Of a stretch of DNA of 64,000 nt, positions 49,512 through 58,547 are shown piece by piece. The stretch lies in contig NZ_ANAY01000035.1 in assembly GCF_000340965.1 (NCBI RefSeq), positions 1 through 64,000 on the forward strand. The letters are read 5' to 3'. The DNA comes from Nocardiopsis kunsanensis DSM 44524. GTDB lineage: Bacteria; Actinomycetota; Actinomycetes; Streptosporangiales; Streptosporangiaceae. The translations under genes and the position numbers were made by a program. How positions within the stretch are numbered: the stretch's first letter is position 1; the number at the start of each line of letters is the position of its first letter. The notes under the pieces are model-generated. The model ran no database searches. It saw only the letters and a program-made list of their open reading frames with translations, and was not told the origin of the DNA.

Positions 49512-49656
49512 CGGCGAGGACTCCAGCGGGGAACACGGGCGCAGCGGGGGACACGGGCGGACTCGGGCGCGCCGAGACCATCTCACCTTAAGTGCGGCCG
49601 ACGGCGGCTCTGCTACGGCCTGTGCGTACCGTAGGGTCCCGATAGTGTCGGAGCCC

Positions 49657-50025
49657 ATGGAAGCCCTCGCAATCCCCTGGTTCGTTCTGGTCCGCCATCT
49701 GGGGCCGCCCCTGTTCCTGCTCGTGGTCGGCGGCACCCTGCTGCTGTGGCGTCCCCCGCGCCGCCGGGGCCTGGCCTGGACGGCCCTGGGGACCAATCTG
49801 CTGGCCGCGGCGCTGCCGTTCCTGTGGATCGCGGTACAGCGAGCCGCCGGCGCGGGCGACCTGACGGTGATCGGCCTGGCCATGACGCTCCTGCAGCCGG
49901 GCCTGGTGGTGTTGGCCTGGCTCGTGCTCCTGTGGGCGCTGGTGGATCCGCGTTCGCACGAGCGGCGCCCCCGGGGAGCGGCCCCGGACCGGGTCGGGGA
50001 CCGGGTCACCGAAAACGTAGGATGA
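49657..50025 (+). CDS. Small membrane protein (122 aa)
   Basis: The product has three hydrophobic segments (PPLFLLVVGGTLLLW, AWTALGTNLLAAALPFLWIAV, LTVIGLAMTLLQPGLVVLAWLVLLWALV) and an Arg-rich end. No family is recognised. GGAG lies 4 bases before ATG 49657; an in-frame GTG four codons upstream is possible. Six bases separate its stop from the EamA gene, suggesting an operon. Confidence 0.72.
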   Translation: MEALAIPWFVLVRHLGPPLFLLVVGGTLLLWRPPRRRGLAWTALGTNLLAAALPFLWIAVQRAAGAGDLTVIGLAMTLLQPGLVVLAWLVLLWALVDPRSHERRPRGAAPDRVGDRVTENVG

Positions 50026-50031
50026 CCCCTC

Positions 50032-50979
50032 ATGCGCATCTCCTCCGGTACACCTCCGACGCTGCGCTCGGCTGCCGAGGCGGTCCCGCCGACCTGGCTG
50101 GTCCTGCTCGGGATCGTCTCCGTACAGACCGGCGCCGGCGTGGCCAAGGGCCTGTTCGAAGAGCTGCCTCCCACCGCTGTGGTGTGGTTGCGCCTGCTCA
50201 CCTCGGCCGTACTGCTGACGGTCCTGGTGCGGCCGGCCCTGCGGGCGCGCACCCGCGCCGACTGGGCGGTGGTGATCGGTTACGGCACAGCGCTGGCGCT
50301 GATGAACTTCTTCATCTACCAGGCCTTCGCCCGCATCCCCCTGGGTATCGCGGTCACCGTCGAGTACCTGGGACCGCTCATGATCGCGGTCCTGGGTTCG
50401 CGCCGCAGGCTGGATCTGCTCTGGGCCGGTCTGGCCGGGGCCGGGGTGGCCGCCCTGGGTCTGGAACGCACCGACCTGGACCCTGTGGGTGTGTTCTTCG
50501 CGGTGCTGGCGGCGGTGGCCTGGGCCGGTTACATCCTGCTCAGCGCGGCTACGGGACAGCGCTTCAGCGGCGCCTCCGGGCTGGCGATCGGCAGCGTCGT
50601 CGGTGTGGCGCTCCTGGCGCCGCCCGGGATCGCCGAAGGCGGCGCGGCCCTGTTGGACTGGCGCCTCGTGCTCTTCGGCCTGGCCGTGGGTGTGCTGTCC
50701 TCGGTCGTGCCCTACACCCTCGAGCTGACCGCCCTGCGCCGTATGCCACCGCGTGTGTTCGGTGTACTCATGAGCCTGCAGCCGGCCGCGGCCGCGCTCG
50801 TGGGGCTCCTGCTGCTCGGCGAGATGTTGACCGTGTGGCAGTGGGTCGCGGTGGCGTGCGTGATCGCGGCCAGCGCCGGCTCGACCCGCACCTCCGCGCG
50901 CGACGGTGGCGGCGACACGGAAAGGACGGCCCGAACACCGTCCCCGGGCGATGACGAGGGCCCGCCTCAAGCGACATAA
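50032..50979 (+). CDS. EamA/RhtA-type transporter
   Basis: The 315-residue protein has ten hydrophobic helices, internal duplication and the sequence LGIAVTVEYLGPLMIAVLGSRR typical of the RhtA/EamA group that exports threonine, homoserine or other amino acids. The C-terminus is hydrophilic. AGGA precedes ATG 50032. Substrate is not determinable. Confidence 0.9.
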   Translation: MRISSGTPPTLRSAAEAVPPTWLVLLGIVSVQTGAGVAKGLFEELPPTAVVWLRLLTSAVLLTVLVRPALRARTRADWAVVIGYGTALALMNFFIYQAFARIPLGIAVTVEYLGPLMIAVLGSRRRLDLLWAGLAGAGVAALGLERTDLDPVGVFFAVLAAVAWAGYILLSAATGQRFSGASGLAIGSVVGVALLAPPGIAEGGAALLDWRLVLFGLAVGVLSSVVPYTLELTALRRMPPRVFGVLMSLQPAAAALVGLLLLGEMLTVWQWVAVACVIAASAGSTRTSARDGGGDTERTARTPSPGDDEGPPQAT

Positions 50980-51116
50980 CAGTGCGTGGCCACCCAAATC
51001 CGAGAGCCCCTTGCCAAGCGTTTACTCACTCGGGGTTTCGATCCGTGAGCGAACGGTTATCTGCCCTGGTGGGCACCGAGCCCAAGACGCTGTATCCACC
51101 CACGGAGAGGGAAGAC

Positions 51117-51323
51117 ATGCACAAGGTTGCCAAGATCGCCATCACCGGTCTGTTCGCTGCCGGCCTCGTGGGGGCCGGCGTCGGAACCGCCGCCGCGGGC
51201 AGCGGCGGGGACGAGTGGGACACCGACGTGGTGCACTCCTGCGTCCAGGAGCAGCAGGCCCTCGGCCTGATCAACCTCGACCTGGACCTGCTCAACCAGT
51301 GCATCAGCAACGCTGACGCCTAG
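51117..51323 (+). CDS. Small secreted protein (68 aa) with two cysteines
   Basis: A signal peptide is clear (VAKIAITGLFAAGLVGAGVGTAAAG, cleavage after Ala-Ala-Ala near residue 27). The mature part is about 40 residues with two Cys (HSCVQEQ and NQCISNA), which may form a disulfide. GGAGAGGGAAG precedes ATG 51117. It resembles the small secreted proteins of actinomycetes in layout but lacks chaplin motifs. Function unknown. A terminator follows. Confidence 0.75.
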   Translation: MHKVAKIAITGLFAAGLVGAGVGTAAAGSGGDEWDTDVVHSCVQEQQALGLINLDLDLLNQCISNADA

Positions 51324-51333
51324 GAGCGGCTTC

Positions 51334-51372
51334 GAGGGGGCGGCGGGACCGCAGGGGTCTCCGTCGCCCCCT
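51334..51372 (+). terminator. Terminator after the small secreted protein gene
   Basis: GAGGGGGCG pairs with CGCCCCCTTC around a loop of about 20 bases, starting 11 bases after the stop codon. Confidence 0.6.
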
Positions 51373-51491
51373 TCATATGCGCCCCGCCGAGACCGGTCGG
51401 CCTCCCCCACCCCCGCACCCACGATCGTTACCCTCTGTGCGCATCCGGCCGAATACGGGGCGTGAAGGAGCCCCGACCAGGAGGGCTCACC

Positions 51492-52088
51492 GTGCCGAAA
51501 CCGACCCGCCGGGAGCGGGCCTCGCCCCTCAAGGGCCTGCTCGGCCTGGCCGCGCTCGTAGGCGGCACCACCGTCCTCGGCGCGGTGTTCCTCTCCGGCC
51601 CCGTCCCGGGCCCGTGGTCCCCGTCCTCGCCCTCCTCCCGGAGTTCACCCGACCGGGTCGAGGACCGCACGGGCGAGGAGGCCGTCCCCTCCGAGAGCCC
51701 CGACGCGCCGGTCGGGTTGACCGTGGCCCCTGCCGAGTTCGTCCCCGCGGCCACACCCGGCCCCGGGCCGGACGGCGGATACACCACCGTGGGTGGACCG
51801 GACCCCGGCGGTGAGTACACCACCGTGCACGTGACCGTTGCCAACCGCACCGACGGCGAACTCGACGTGAGCCCCTCACACTTCGTACTCAAGGGCGTTT
51901 CCGGCAGCCGACACGAGTCCTCGGACGCCGCCGGGCTCGCCGAGGACCAGATCGGCACCCTCACACTGCTCCCCCGACAGAAGACCTCGGGGACCGTCAG
52001 TGCGCCGGGTTCGTTCACGCCCGAGAGCCTGGAACTGCTCGACCGGCCCCACGGGGACCCGGTCCACGAGGCACCCGTCCGCCCCTGA
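51492..52088 (+). CDS. Membrane-anchored protein with DUF4352-like domain
   Basis: The 198-residue protein has an N-terminal hydrophobic helix (LLGLAALVGGTTVLGAVFLSG, about residues 14-34), a Ser/Pro-rich linker, and a beta-sandwich-like region (TTVHVTVANRTDGELDVSPSHFVLKG) typical of DUF4352 extracellular domains. It is likely exposed outside the cell. GTG 51492 has AGGAGGG 8 bases upstream. Function unknown. Confidence 0.72.
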   Translation: MPKPTRRERASPLKGLLGLAALVGGTTVLGAVFLSGPVPGPWSPSSPSSRSSPDRVEDRTGEEAVPSESPDAPVGLTVAPAEFVPAATPGPGPDGGYTTVGGPDPGGEYTTVHVTVANRTDGELDVSPSHFVLKGVSGSRHESSDAAGLAEDQIGTLTLLPRQKTSGTVSAPGSFTPESLELLDRPHGDPVHEAPVRP

Positions 52089-52195
52089 GGCGCCGCGGAC
52101 CTTCCGGTCGCGAACGAGCCCGAACGCCTGCGGAAGGGCCGCGTCCCCGCAGGTGGCGACTGCGGCGGGGGCGCGTCACCGGCGCGCGCTCCGTG

Positions 52196-52212
52196 TACTA
52201 CAGTCTGTCGTA
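52196..52212 (+). promoter_or_regulatory. BlaI/CopY-like operator at the ctaA promoter
   Basis: TACTACA-GTC-TGTCGTA (52196-52212) is an inverted repeat with one mismatch and ends on the A of the ctaA ATG, so it overlaps a probable leaderless -10 (TACAGT). The same element TACTACA-GTA-TGTCGTT occurs upstream of ctaB (55884-55900). Both resemble the TACTACA/TGTAGTA operators of BlaI/MecI/CopY repressors. Confidence 0.6.
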
Positions 52213-53336
52213 TGCCTGATTCCCCGGCCACCACGACACCGCCGAGCACCCTGCCCCCCGCCGCAGCGGAGATGGACGACATCGTCGTCCTGGGCCTGCC
52301 CCTGTGGGGTTGGCAGATCGCCCTGGCGGCCGCCGGGGTCCTCGCCCTGATCTTCCTCGCACGCACCATCTGGAGCCCCACCACACGGTCCCTGCGTGCA
52401 TGGGCCCTGGGCAACATCGTGGTCAACGCGGGGATCGCCGTCACCGGCGCCACCGTCCGCGTCACCGAATCGGGGCTGGGCTGCTCCGAGTGGCCCCGGT
52501 GCACCCCCGAGAGCTTCGTGCCGGTCGACACCGGCCACGCCGCGTTCAACGCCGCCGTGGAGTTCGGCAACCGCACGCTGACCTTCCTGGTCATGGCGGT
52601 CGGAGTCATCACCCTCATCGCGGTCCTGCGTTCGTTCCCGCACCGCCGCGACCTGAAGCTCCTGTCCGCGATCATCCCCGCCGGCGTCCTCGGTCAGGCC
52701 GTGCTCGGCGGCATCACCGTCTGGACCGACCTGCACCCGGCCTCGGTGGCCTCCCACTTCCTGCTGTCGATGGTCATGGTCTTCCTCACCGTCGCTCTGT
52801 ACGTGCGCGTCCTCGAACCGCAGGGCAAACCGCGTGTGATCGTGAACCCGCTGCTGCACGCGATCTCGGTCGGCCTGGTCGTGGTCGGGTTCCTGCTGTT
52901 GATCGCCGGGACCGTGGTCACCGGCACCGGACCGCACGGCGGTGACGCGCAGGCCCCCCGCTGGGACCTGAACCTGGAGATCATCACCCCGGTGCACTCG
53001 GGCCTGGCGTGGCTGACCCTGGCCGGGGCCGTGATCGCCGTGGCCCTGGCCTTCAGCACCGGCGCCGCCCGCCCGGTGCGTGTGGCCTCGCTCGCGCTGG
53101 TGGCCCTGGTGCTCTTCCAGGGCGTGGTCGGCTACGTCCAGTACGCACTGGCCCTACCGGAGTACCTCGTGGTGCTGCACGTACTCGGATCGGCCCTGAC
53201 CTGGATCGCGATCGCACGTCTGTACTTCTCCACCACCCGGCTGGAAGCGCCCGCGGCCCCCGTCACGGACCACTCCGCGGAGCATGGCGGGGAACGTAGT
53301 CCTGCAGGGGCTGCGGAGCCCGCGCCTGAGCGATGA
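52212..53336 (+). CDS. ctaA: Heme A synthase (COX15/CtaA family)
   Basis: The 374-residue membrane protein has about eight helices and the conserved sequence VVNAGIAVTGATVRVTESGLGCSEWPRC (Cys pair), then EFGNRTLTFL, HPASVASHFLLS and HSGLAW with the His ligands for heme. It converts heme O to heme A for cytochrome c oxidase. It appears leaderless. Its 3' end overlaps the convergent PrsW gene by 74 bases. CtaB, the partner, lies 1.4 kb away on the other strand. Confidence 0.95.
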   Translation: MPDSPATTTPPSTLPPAAAEMDDIVVLGLPLWGWQIALAAAGVLALIFLARTIWSPTTRSLRAWALGNIVVNAGIAVTGATVRVTESGLGCSEWPRCTPESFVPVDTGHAAFNAAVEFGNRTLTFLVMAVGVITLIAVLRSFPHRRDLKLLSAIIPAGVLGQAVLGGITVWTDLHPASVASHFLLSMVMVFLTVALYVRVLEPQGKPRVIVNPLLHAISVGLVVVGFLLLIAGTVVTGTGPHGGDAQAPRWDLNLEIITPVHSGLAWLTLAGAVIAVALAFSTGAARPVRVASLALVALVLFQGVVGYVQYALALPEYLVVLHVLGSALTWIAIARLYFSTTRLEAPAAPVTDHSAEHGGERSPAGAAEPAPER

Positions 53337-54552
53337 CCTGCGCGAAGTCGGCGCGGCGCATGAACCCGGAATCCGTGGGGTTCTCCGCCCATCCCGGCGT
53401 GGCCGGCTGATGCATGCGTCCCAGGAACGTGTCCCGGGACACGTGCATGAGCGCCAGGTAGGAATCGCGCCGCACCTTCCAGTCACTGCGGGGCCGTCCC
53501 GCGTCGATCTTCTGGTGCAGCAGGGCCAGCTCGGTCGCGGCGAGCTGGTACTCCTTCATCGCGGCACGCCCCTTCGGCCCGGCGTTGTGTGAGGCCCACC
53601 CACGGGCCTCACGGCGCCGGGGCACGGAGCTGAGCATGGTGATGTCGGAGGGCGTGACCAGGCCGGTGGACACGTACGGGGGCAGGTAGCGTCCGATCGC
53701 CGCGACCTGGGAACGGCGGTCGCGCGCCGACAGCCCCACGAGCCCGAGCGCGACCACGAACAGTACCGCGTAGGCCAGGCCCAGCCCCGTCCACCCGGTC
53801 TGGGCCGCACCGTTCCACAGGCCGTGCAGTACCACCGCAGCGAACCATCCGGCGACCGGCGCCAGTGCCCGTCCGGTGTGCATGGCCGCGTAGGCCACAC
53901 CGACACCGATCACCGCGGTGTAGACGGGATGGCCGAAGGGGGCGACGATCCCGCGCAGTACGAAGGTCGCGGCGAGGTTGCCCTCGAAGAAGGCGCCGAG
54001 GAAGTACAGGATGTTCTCGGTGAAGGCGAAACCGGTGGCGACCATGCCGCCGTAGACCACACCGTCGGTGTAGGTGTCGATCTCGTGACGGCGCCGCCAG
54101 AGCAGAATGAGCAGCACCGCCCCCTTGGCGCTCTCCTCCACGACCGGTGCCACGACCGAGGTCGCCGCCATCCCCCCGGCCTCGGGGCCCAGGAGCGGCA
54201 CCGCGACATTGCGCATCCCCCAGGTGTTGAGCACGAGGGAGGCCACCACCGCCACACCCGCGCCCCAGGCGAAGGCGAAGAAGAGGACCGAGCGGGGTTC
54301 GGGTTCGAGCCGGTCCAGCAGCAGGATGAGCGGGACCAGCATGCTGACGGGGACGACGGCGGCCAGGAGGCTGAGGACGAACCCGGTGGCACCGTCGATG
54401 CCCGCTGCCGCTCCCCCCGCCATCGCGAGCGTCCAGAGGTAGACGAGCATTCCGGCCATGCACACGACGCTGACGGTGGTGCCGACCAGGAGGGTGGCCG
54501 AACGCCGGGAGTTGCGTCCTTGCAGGATGGCTCTGGTGTCGAGGCGGGGCAT
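53263..54552 (-). CDS. PrsW family intramembrane metalloprotease
   Basis: The 429-residue protein has several hydrophobic helices and the PrsW motifs EESAKG, FAFTENILYF and HGLWNG, expected to form the active-site metal centre within the membrane. C-terminal about 130 residues form a hydrophilic cytoplasmic tail. In other bacteria PrsW cleaves anti-sigma factors; the target here is unknown. The start ATG 54552 is preferred; SD is weak. It is convergent with ctaA (74-base overlap) and co-directional with ctaB. Confidence 0.88.
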   Translation of the reverse strand: MPRLDTRAILQGRNSRRSATLLVGTTVSVVCMAGMLVYLWTLAMAGGAAAGIDGATGFVLSLLAAVVPVSMLVPLILLLDRLEPEPRSVLFFAFAWGAGVAVVASLVLNTWGMRNVAVPLLGPEAGGMAATSVVAPVVEESAKGAVLLILLWRRRHEIDTYTDGVVYGGMVATGFAFTENILYFLGAFFEGNLAATFVLRGIVAPFGHPVYTAVIGVGVAYAAMHTGRALAPVAGWFAAVVLHGLWNGAAQTGWTGLGLAYAVLFVVALGLVGLSARDRRSQVAAIGRYLPPYVSTGLVTPSDITMLSSVPRRREARGWASHNAGPKGRAAMKEYQLAATELALLHQKIDAGRPRSDWKVRRDSYLALMHVSRDTFLGRMHQPATPGWAENPTDSGFMRRADFAQVIAQARAPQPLQDYVPRHAPRSGP

Positions 54553-54740
54553 GGCCACCGATCGTAGTAGGAAGGCCTCCTCAGGGCCGCAGCGGCTCCG
54601 CTGCTCCGCAGTGGTGCCGGCCACATCCCGGGCGGGGGAGGCCCGGCGGCGGGGTCGGCCGTGCGGGGCCGTTCCGGGGTCGCACACACGTGCGGCCGCC
54701 CCGGCGGGTGCCGGCGACGGCCGCGTGCGAAGGGCAGGGC

Positions 54741-55715
54741 TCAGGCGAGGACGCCCGCGATGAGCGGGTCGACGGTCACCGCCACGAACAGCAGCGCGAG
54801 GTAGGCGTTGGTCAGGTGGAAGAAACCCATCGTCCTGAGCTTGGCGCCGGTCACGCCCGCCCGGGAGCGGTTGTACATGCGGTGGGCCTGCACCAACAGC
54901 AACGCCCCCAGGACCGAGGCGACGGCACCGTAGAAGACGGTGGTGCCGGCCACCGGCCAGAAGACGAGGGAGACGGCCACGGTCGCCCAGCTGTAGAGCA
55001 CGCACTCCAGCAGCACCCGGCGGTCGGTGGCCACCACCGGCAGCATGGGCACACTGGCGGCGGCGTAGTCCTCCCGGTAGCGCATGGCCAGCGCCCAGGT
55101 GTGCGGCGGTGTCCAGAAGAACACCACGAGGAAGAGCACGAAGGGGGCCCAGGCGAGGCTGCCGGTCACGGCCGCCCAACCGATGAGCACGGGCATGCAG
55201 CCGGCGATACCGCCCCACACGACGTTCTGCGCCGTGCGCCGCTTGAGCAGCATCGTGTAGACGAAGATGTAGAACAGGATCGCGAAGGCCGACAGCGCTG
55301 CCGCGAGCAGGTTGACCCACAGGGCGAAACCGGCGGTGGAGCCGATCGACAGCGCTAGTCCGTAGACCAGGGCACCGCGCGGGGTGACCAACTGCATCGC
55401 GCCCGGACGCTTCCGGGTGCGGAGCATCTTGCGGTCCATGTCGCGGTCGATGTAGCAGTTGATCGCGTTGGCGCTGGCTGCCGACATCGTCCCGAAGAGC
55501 AGGGTGGCCACGGCCGTCCACAGCGGCGGCACTCCCCCGGCCGCGACGAACATCACCGGGATGGTGGTGATGAGCAGCAGCTCGATGACGCGGGGCTTGG
55601 ACAGGGCCACGTAGGCACGCACGTACTCGCCCAAGGAGGCCTTGCGGGCAGCCTCGGGGCTCGTGCCGTCGGTGCCGGCGGACCCCGTGTGCGGGGTTCG
55701 GTCTGCGAGGGCCAT
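54741..55715 (-). CDS. ctaB: Protoheme IX farnesyltransferase (heme O synthase)
   Basis: The 324-residue polytopic protein has the prenyltransferase signatures [22 protein letters not shown] and YREDYAAA. It adds a farnesyl group to protoheme, giving heme O, which ctaA converts to heme A. GAGGA precedes ATG 55715. It is preceded by a probable 54-codon leader frame and a BlaI-like operator. Downstream gap of about 190 bases before prsW. Confidence 0.95.
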   Translation of the reverse strand: MALADRTPHTGSAGTDGTSPEAARKASLGEYVRAYVALSKPRVIELLLITTIPVMFVAAGGVPPLWTAVATLLFGTMSAASANAINCYIDRDMDRKMLRTRKRPGAMQLVTPRGALVYGLALSIGSTAGFALWVNLLAAALSAFAILFYIFVYTMLLKRRTAQNVVWGGIAGCMPVLIGWAAVTGSLAWAPFVLFLVVFFWTPPHTWALAMRYREDYAAASVPMLPVVATDRRVLLECVLYSWATVAVSLVFWPVAGTTVFYGAVASVLGALLLVQAHRMYNRSRAGVTGAKLRTMGFFHLTNAYLALLFVAVTVDPLIAGVLA

Positions 55716-55726
55716 CTACCGTGTCC

Positions 55727-55891
55727 TCACGGCCGGACGGCTACGCCGCAGTCGGGTTCCCACAGGGGGCACCGGCTCGGTTTCAGACACGCGGATACCT
55801 CGACAACTCTAGGGATTCTCGACACTGCTCGCCACGCGGGGCCGAACGGCCGACGCACTGCCCGGACCGGCGGAAACCCCGTCAACGACAT
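55727..55891 (-). CDS. Possible leader peptide gene (54 aa) before ctaB
   Basis: ATG 55891 lies within the BlaI-like dyad and opens MSLTGFPPVRAVRRPFGPAW to SACLKPSRCPLWEPDCGVAVRP, ending 11 bases before the ctaB ATG. It has three Cys in a short span. It could be a translated leader of a leaderless ctaB message, or a chance frame. Confidence 0.3.
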   Translation of the reverse strand: MSLTGFPPVRAVRRPFGPAWRAVSRIPRVVEVSACLKPSRCPLWEPDCGVAVRP

Positions 55892-55900
55892 ACTGTAGTA
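55884..55900 (-). promoter_or_regulatory. BlaI/CopY-like operator upstream of ctaB
   Basis: Minus strand TACTACA-GTA-TGTCGTT, matching 15 of 17 bases of the ctaA site, 169 bases before ctaB and overlapping a likely -10 (TACAGT). Together the two suggest common control of heme A synthesis. Confidence 0.6.
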
Positions 55901-56362
55901 CTTCTTTTCCCGGACCGAGGACCAGCCCCCCGTCAACCGAAGTCCCGTTCCGGGCAGGCCAGGGCGTACAGCAGGGTCGCACACCCCTCGGACCGCAACC
56001 AGCGTGCCACGCGCCGCGCGCAACGGCCGCGGCAGGGCCCAGCGGGCGGGCAGGTCACCTTACCGGCTGGTAGACAGAGGTGTCGGGCCACGACACCACC
56101 GACCGCGGACGATAGGCTCACAGTTGGCCGAACCCGTCGCGGTTTCGCCGACCTCGGCGGCTGTCTTCCCCGGCGATGCAGTCCGACAGGGCACCTGACC
56201 GGCACTCGGCGGCACAGGCGCCCTACCCTCCTCGACAGCATCTCCCGTCACTCGCCCCCGAACGAGTGCGGACCCGACAACACGGCGACGGCCCCGACAC
56301 GCACGCACACGACCCACCCCGCCCACCGGGCGAAGGGGTGCCCGAGAAGGAGACGACAGTCC
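55901..56362. other. 462-bp gap between the ctaB promoter and tkt
   Basis: No gene or clear repeat. Holds the promoter for tkt; AT-rich patch ACTTCTTTTCCC near 55900 belongs to the ctaB side. GAAGGAGACGACAG upstream of the tkt GTG is the only strong signal. Confidence 0.4.
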
Positions 56363-58456
56363 GTGAACGCCCACACCCCGCAAGAACTGGAGTGGTCGGA
56401 CCTCGACCTCCGCGCGGTCAACACCGTCCGCGCCCTGGCCATGGACGCGGTAGAGAAGTCGGGTAACGGACACCCCGGCACCGCCATGAGCCTCGCCCCG
56501 GCCGCCTACCTCCTCTTCCAGAAGATCATGCGCCACGACCCGGCAGCGCCCGACTGGGTCGGGCGGGACCGTTTCGTGCTGTCGGTCGGCCACTCCAGCC
56601 TGACCCTGTACATTCAGCTCTACCTGGCCGGATACGGCGTGAGCCTGGACGACCTCAAGGGGCTGCGCCAGTGGGGCAGCCTGACCCCGGGCCACCCCGA
56701 GGTCGGCCACACCCCCGGTGTGGAGACCACCACCGGCCCGCTGGGCCAAGGCGTGGGCAACGCCGTGGGTATGGCCATGGCGGCCCGCCGGGAGCGCGGC
56801 CTGTTCAACCCCGAGGCCGGCCTCGGCGCCAGCCCCTTCGACCACCACGTCTTCGCCTTCTGCTCCGACGGCGACGTCCAGGAGGGTGTCAGCCACGAGG
56901 CCAGCGCCCTGGCCGGGACCCAGAACCTGGGCAACCTCATCATGATCTGGGACGACAACCAGATCTCCATCGAGGACGACACCCGCATCGCCCACTCGGA
57001 GAACGTGCTCGAGCGCTACCGCGCCTACGGCTGGCACGTCGAGGAGGTCGACTGGACCGCCAGCGGTGACTACACCGAGGACATCGACGCCCTGTACCAG
57101 GCGGTCCTGCGCGGCAAGGCCGACACGGAGCACCCCACCTTCATCCGTCTGCGCACGGTCATCGGGTGGCCGGCGCCGAACAAGCAGAACACCGGTGCGA
57201 TCCACGGCGCGGCCATCGGCGCCGAGGAGATCACCGCCACCAAGCAGCTCCTGGACATGACCGACGAGCCCTTCCACGTGGAGGAGGCGGTCCTCGAGCA
57301 CACCCGCAGGGCCCTGGACCGCGGCCGCGAGGCCCGCAGAGAGTGGGAGACCGCCTTCCAGGCCTGGCGCCGCGGCGCGGGGGAGAACGGCGAACTCTTC
57401 GACCGACTGCAGTCGGGCAAGCTGCCCGAGGGCTGGACCGAGGCGCTGCCCACCTTCGAGGCCGACGCCAAGGGCATGGCCACCCGCAAGGCCAGCGGTG
57501 AGGTGCTCGGCGCCCTGGCCCCCGTCCTGCCGGAACTGTGGGGCGGTTCGGCCGACCTGGCCGGGTCCAACAACACCACGCCCAAGGGTGAGCCCTCCTT
57601 CCTGCCCTTCGACCGGGCCAGCAGCATGTTCCCGGGCAACCCGTACGGGCGTGTGCTGCACTTCGGTGTGCGTGAGCACGGCATGGGGTCGATCCTCAAC
57701 GGCATCGCCCTGCACGGGCCCACCCGCCCCTACGGCGGCACCTTCCTGGTCTTCAGCGACTACATGCGCCCAGCCGTGCGCCTTGCCGCACTCATGCAGC
57801 TGCCGGTGACCTACGTGTGGACCCACGACTCCATCGGCCTGGGCGAGGACGGCCCCACCCACCAGCCGATCGAGCACCTGTGGGCGCTGCGTGCGATCCC
57901 GGGCCTGGACGTGGTCCGCCCGGCCGACGCCAACGAGACCGCAGTGGTCTGGCGCAAGGCCCTGGAGACCACCGACCGTCCGTCCGCGCTGGCGCTGACC
58001 CGGCAGAACCTGCCGGTGCTGGACCGCGGTGAGTACGCCCCGGCCGAGGAGGCCGTCAAGGGCGGTTACGTGCTCGCCGAGGCCTCCGGGGGTTCCCCCG
58101 AGGCGATCGTGATCGCCACCGGCAGCGAGGTGCCCATCGCGCTGGAGGCCCGCAAGGAACTCGAGGAGGCCGGTACCCCCACCCGTGTGGTCTCGATGCC
58201 GTGCGTGGAATGGTTCGAGGCCCAGGACGAGGGGTACCGCGAGCAGGTCCTGCCCCCCTCGGTGCGTACCCGCGTGTCCATCGAGGCCGGTGTGGCCCTG
58301 GGCTGGCGTGAGTACGTCGGCGACGCCGGTGTGTCGGTGAGCCTGGAGCACTTCGGTGCCTCGGCCCCGTACCAGACCCTGTACGAGAAGTTCGGGATCA
58401 CCTCCGAGGCGGTCGTCACGGCCGTGCGTGAGAGCGCTGCCAAGGCCGCACGCTGA
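56363..58456 (+). CDS. tkt: Transketolase
   Basis: The 697-residue thiamine-diphosphate enzyme has [47 protein letters not shown] and [19 protein letters not shown], the usual transketolase signatures. It exchanges two-carbon units in the pentose phosphate pathway. GTG 56363 has AAGGAGACG nine bases upstream and opens [29 protein letters not shown]. First of five genes tkt-tal-zwf-opcA-pgl. Confidence 0.97.
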   Translation: MNAHTPQELEWSDLDLRAVNTVRALAMDAVEKSGNGHPGTAMSLAPAAYLLFQKIMRHDPAAPDWVGRDRFVLSVGHSSLTLYIQLYLAGYGVSLDDLKGLRQWGSLTPGHPEVGHTPGVETTTGPLGQGVGNAVGMAMAARRERGLFNPEAGLGASPFDHHVFAFCSDGDVQEGVSHEASALAGTQNLGNLIMIWDDNQISIEDDTRIAHSENVLERYRAYGWHVEEVDWTASGDYTEDIDALYQAVLRGKADTEHPTFIRLRTVIGWPAPNKQNTGAIHGAAIGAEEITATKQLLDMTDEPFHVEEAVLEHTRRALDRGREARREWETAFQAWRRGAGENGELFDRLQSGKLPEGWTEALPTFEADAKGMATRKASGEVLGALAPVLPELWGGSADLAGSNNTTPKGEPSFLPFDRASSMFPGNPYGRVLHFGVREHGMGSILNGIALHGPTRPYGGTFLVFSDYMRPAVRLAALMQLPVTYVWTHDSIGLGEDGPTHQPIEHLWALRAIPGLDVVRPADANETAVVWRKALETTDRPSALALTRQNLPVLDRGEYAPAEEAVKGGYVLAEASGGSPEAIVIATGSEVPIALEARKELEEAGTPTRVVSMPCVEWFEAQDEGYREQVLPPSVRTRVSIEAGVALGWREYVGDAGVSVSLEHFGASAPYQTLYEKFGITSEAVVTAVRESAAKAAR

Positions 58457-58463
58457 TCCGTAC

Positions 58464-58495
58464 GGGCCCCGCCGGCCGGACGTTCGGCGGGGCCC
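58464..58495 (+). terminator. Hairpin between tkt and tal
   Basis: GGGCCCCGCC (58464-58473) pairs with GGCGGGGCCC (58486-58495), 10 bp, 8 bases after the tkt stop. It may terminate part of the transcripts or protect the tkt message. Confidence 0.6.
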
Positions 58496-58547
58496 GACCC
58501 CTGTGACGAGGGCGAACGTCGCCCGTTGAGGAAAGCGCGAGAGAATC

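Noticed and set aside
53263-55521. Single 752-codon frame joining prsW to DNA opposite ctaB
   Set aside because: The upstream part is antisense to ctaB; the real PrsW start is near 54552.
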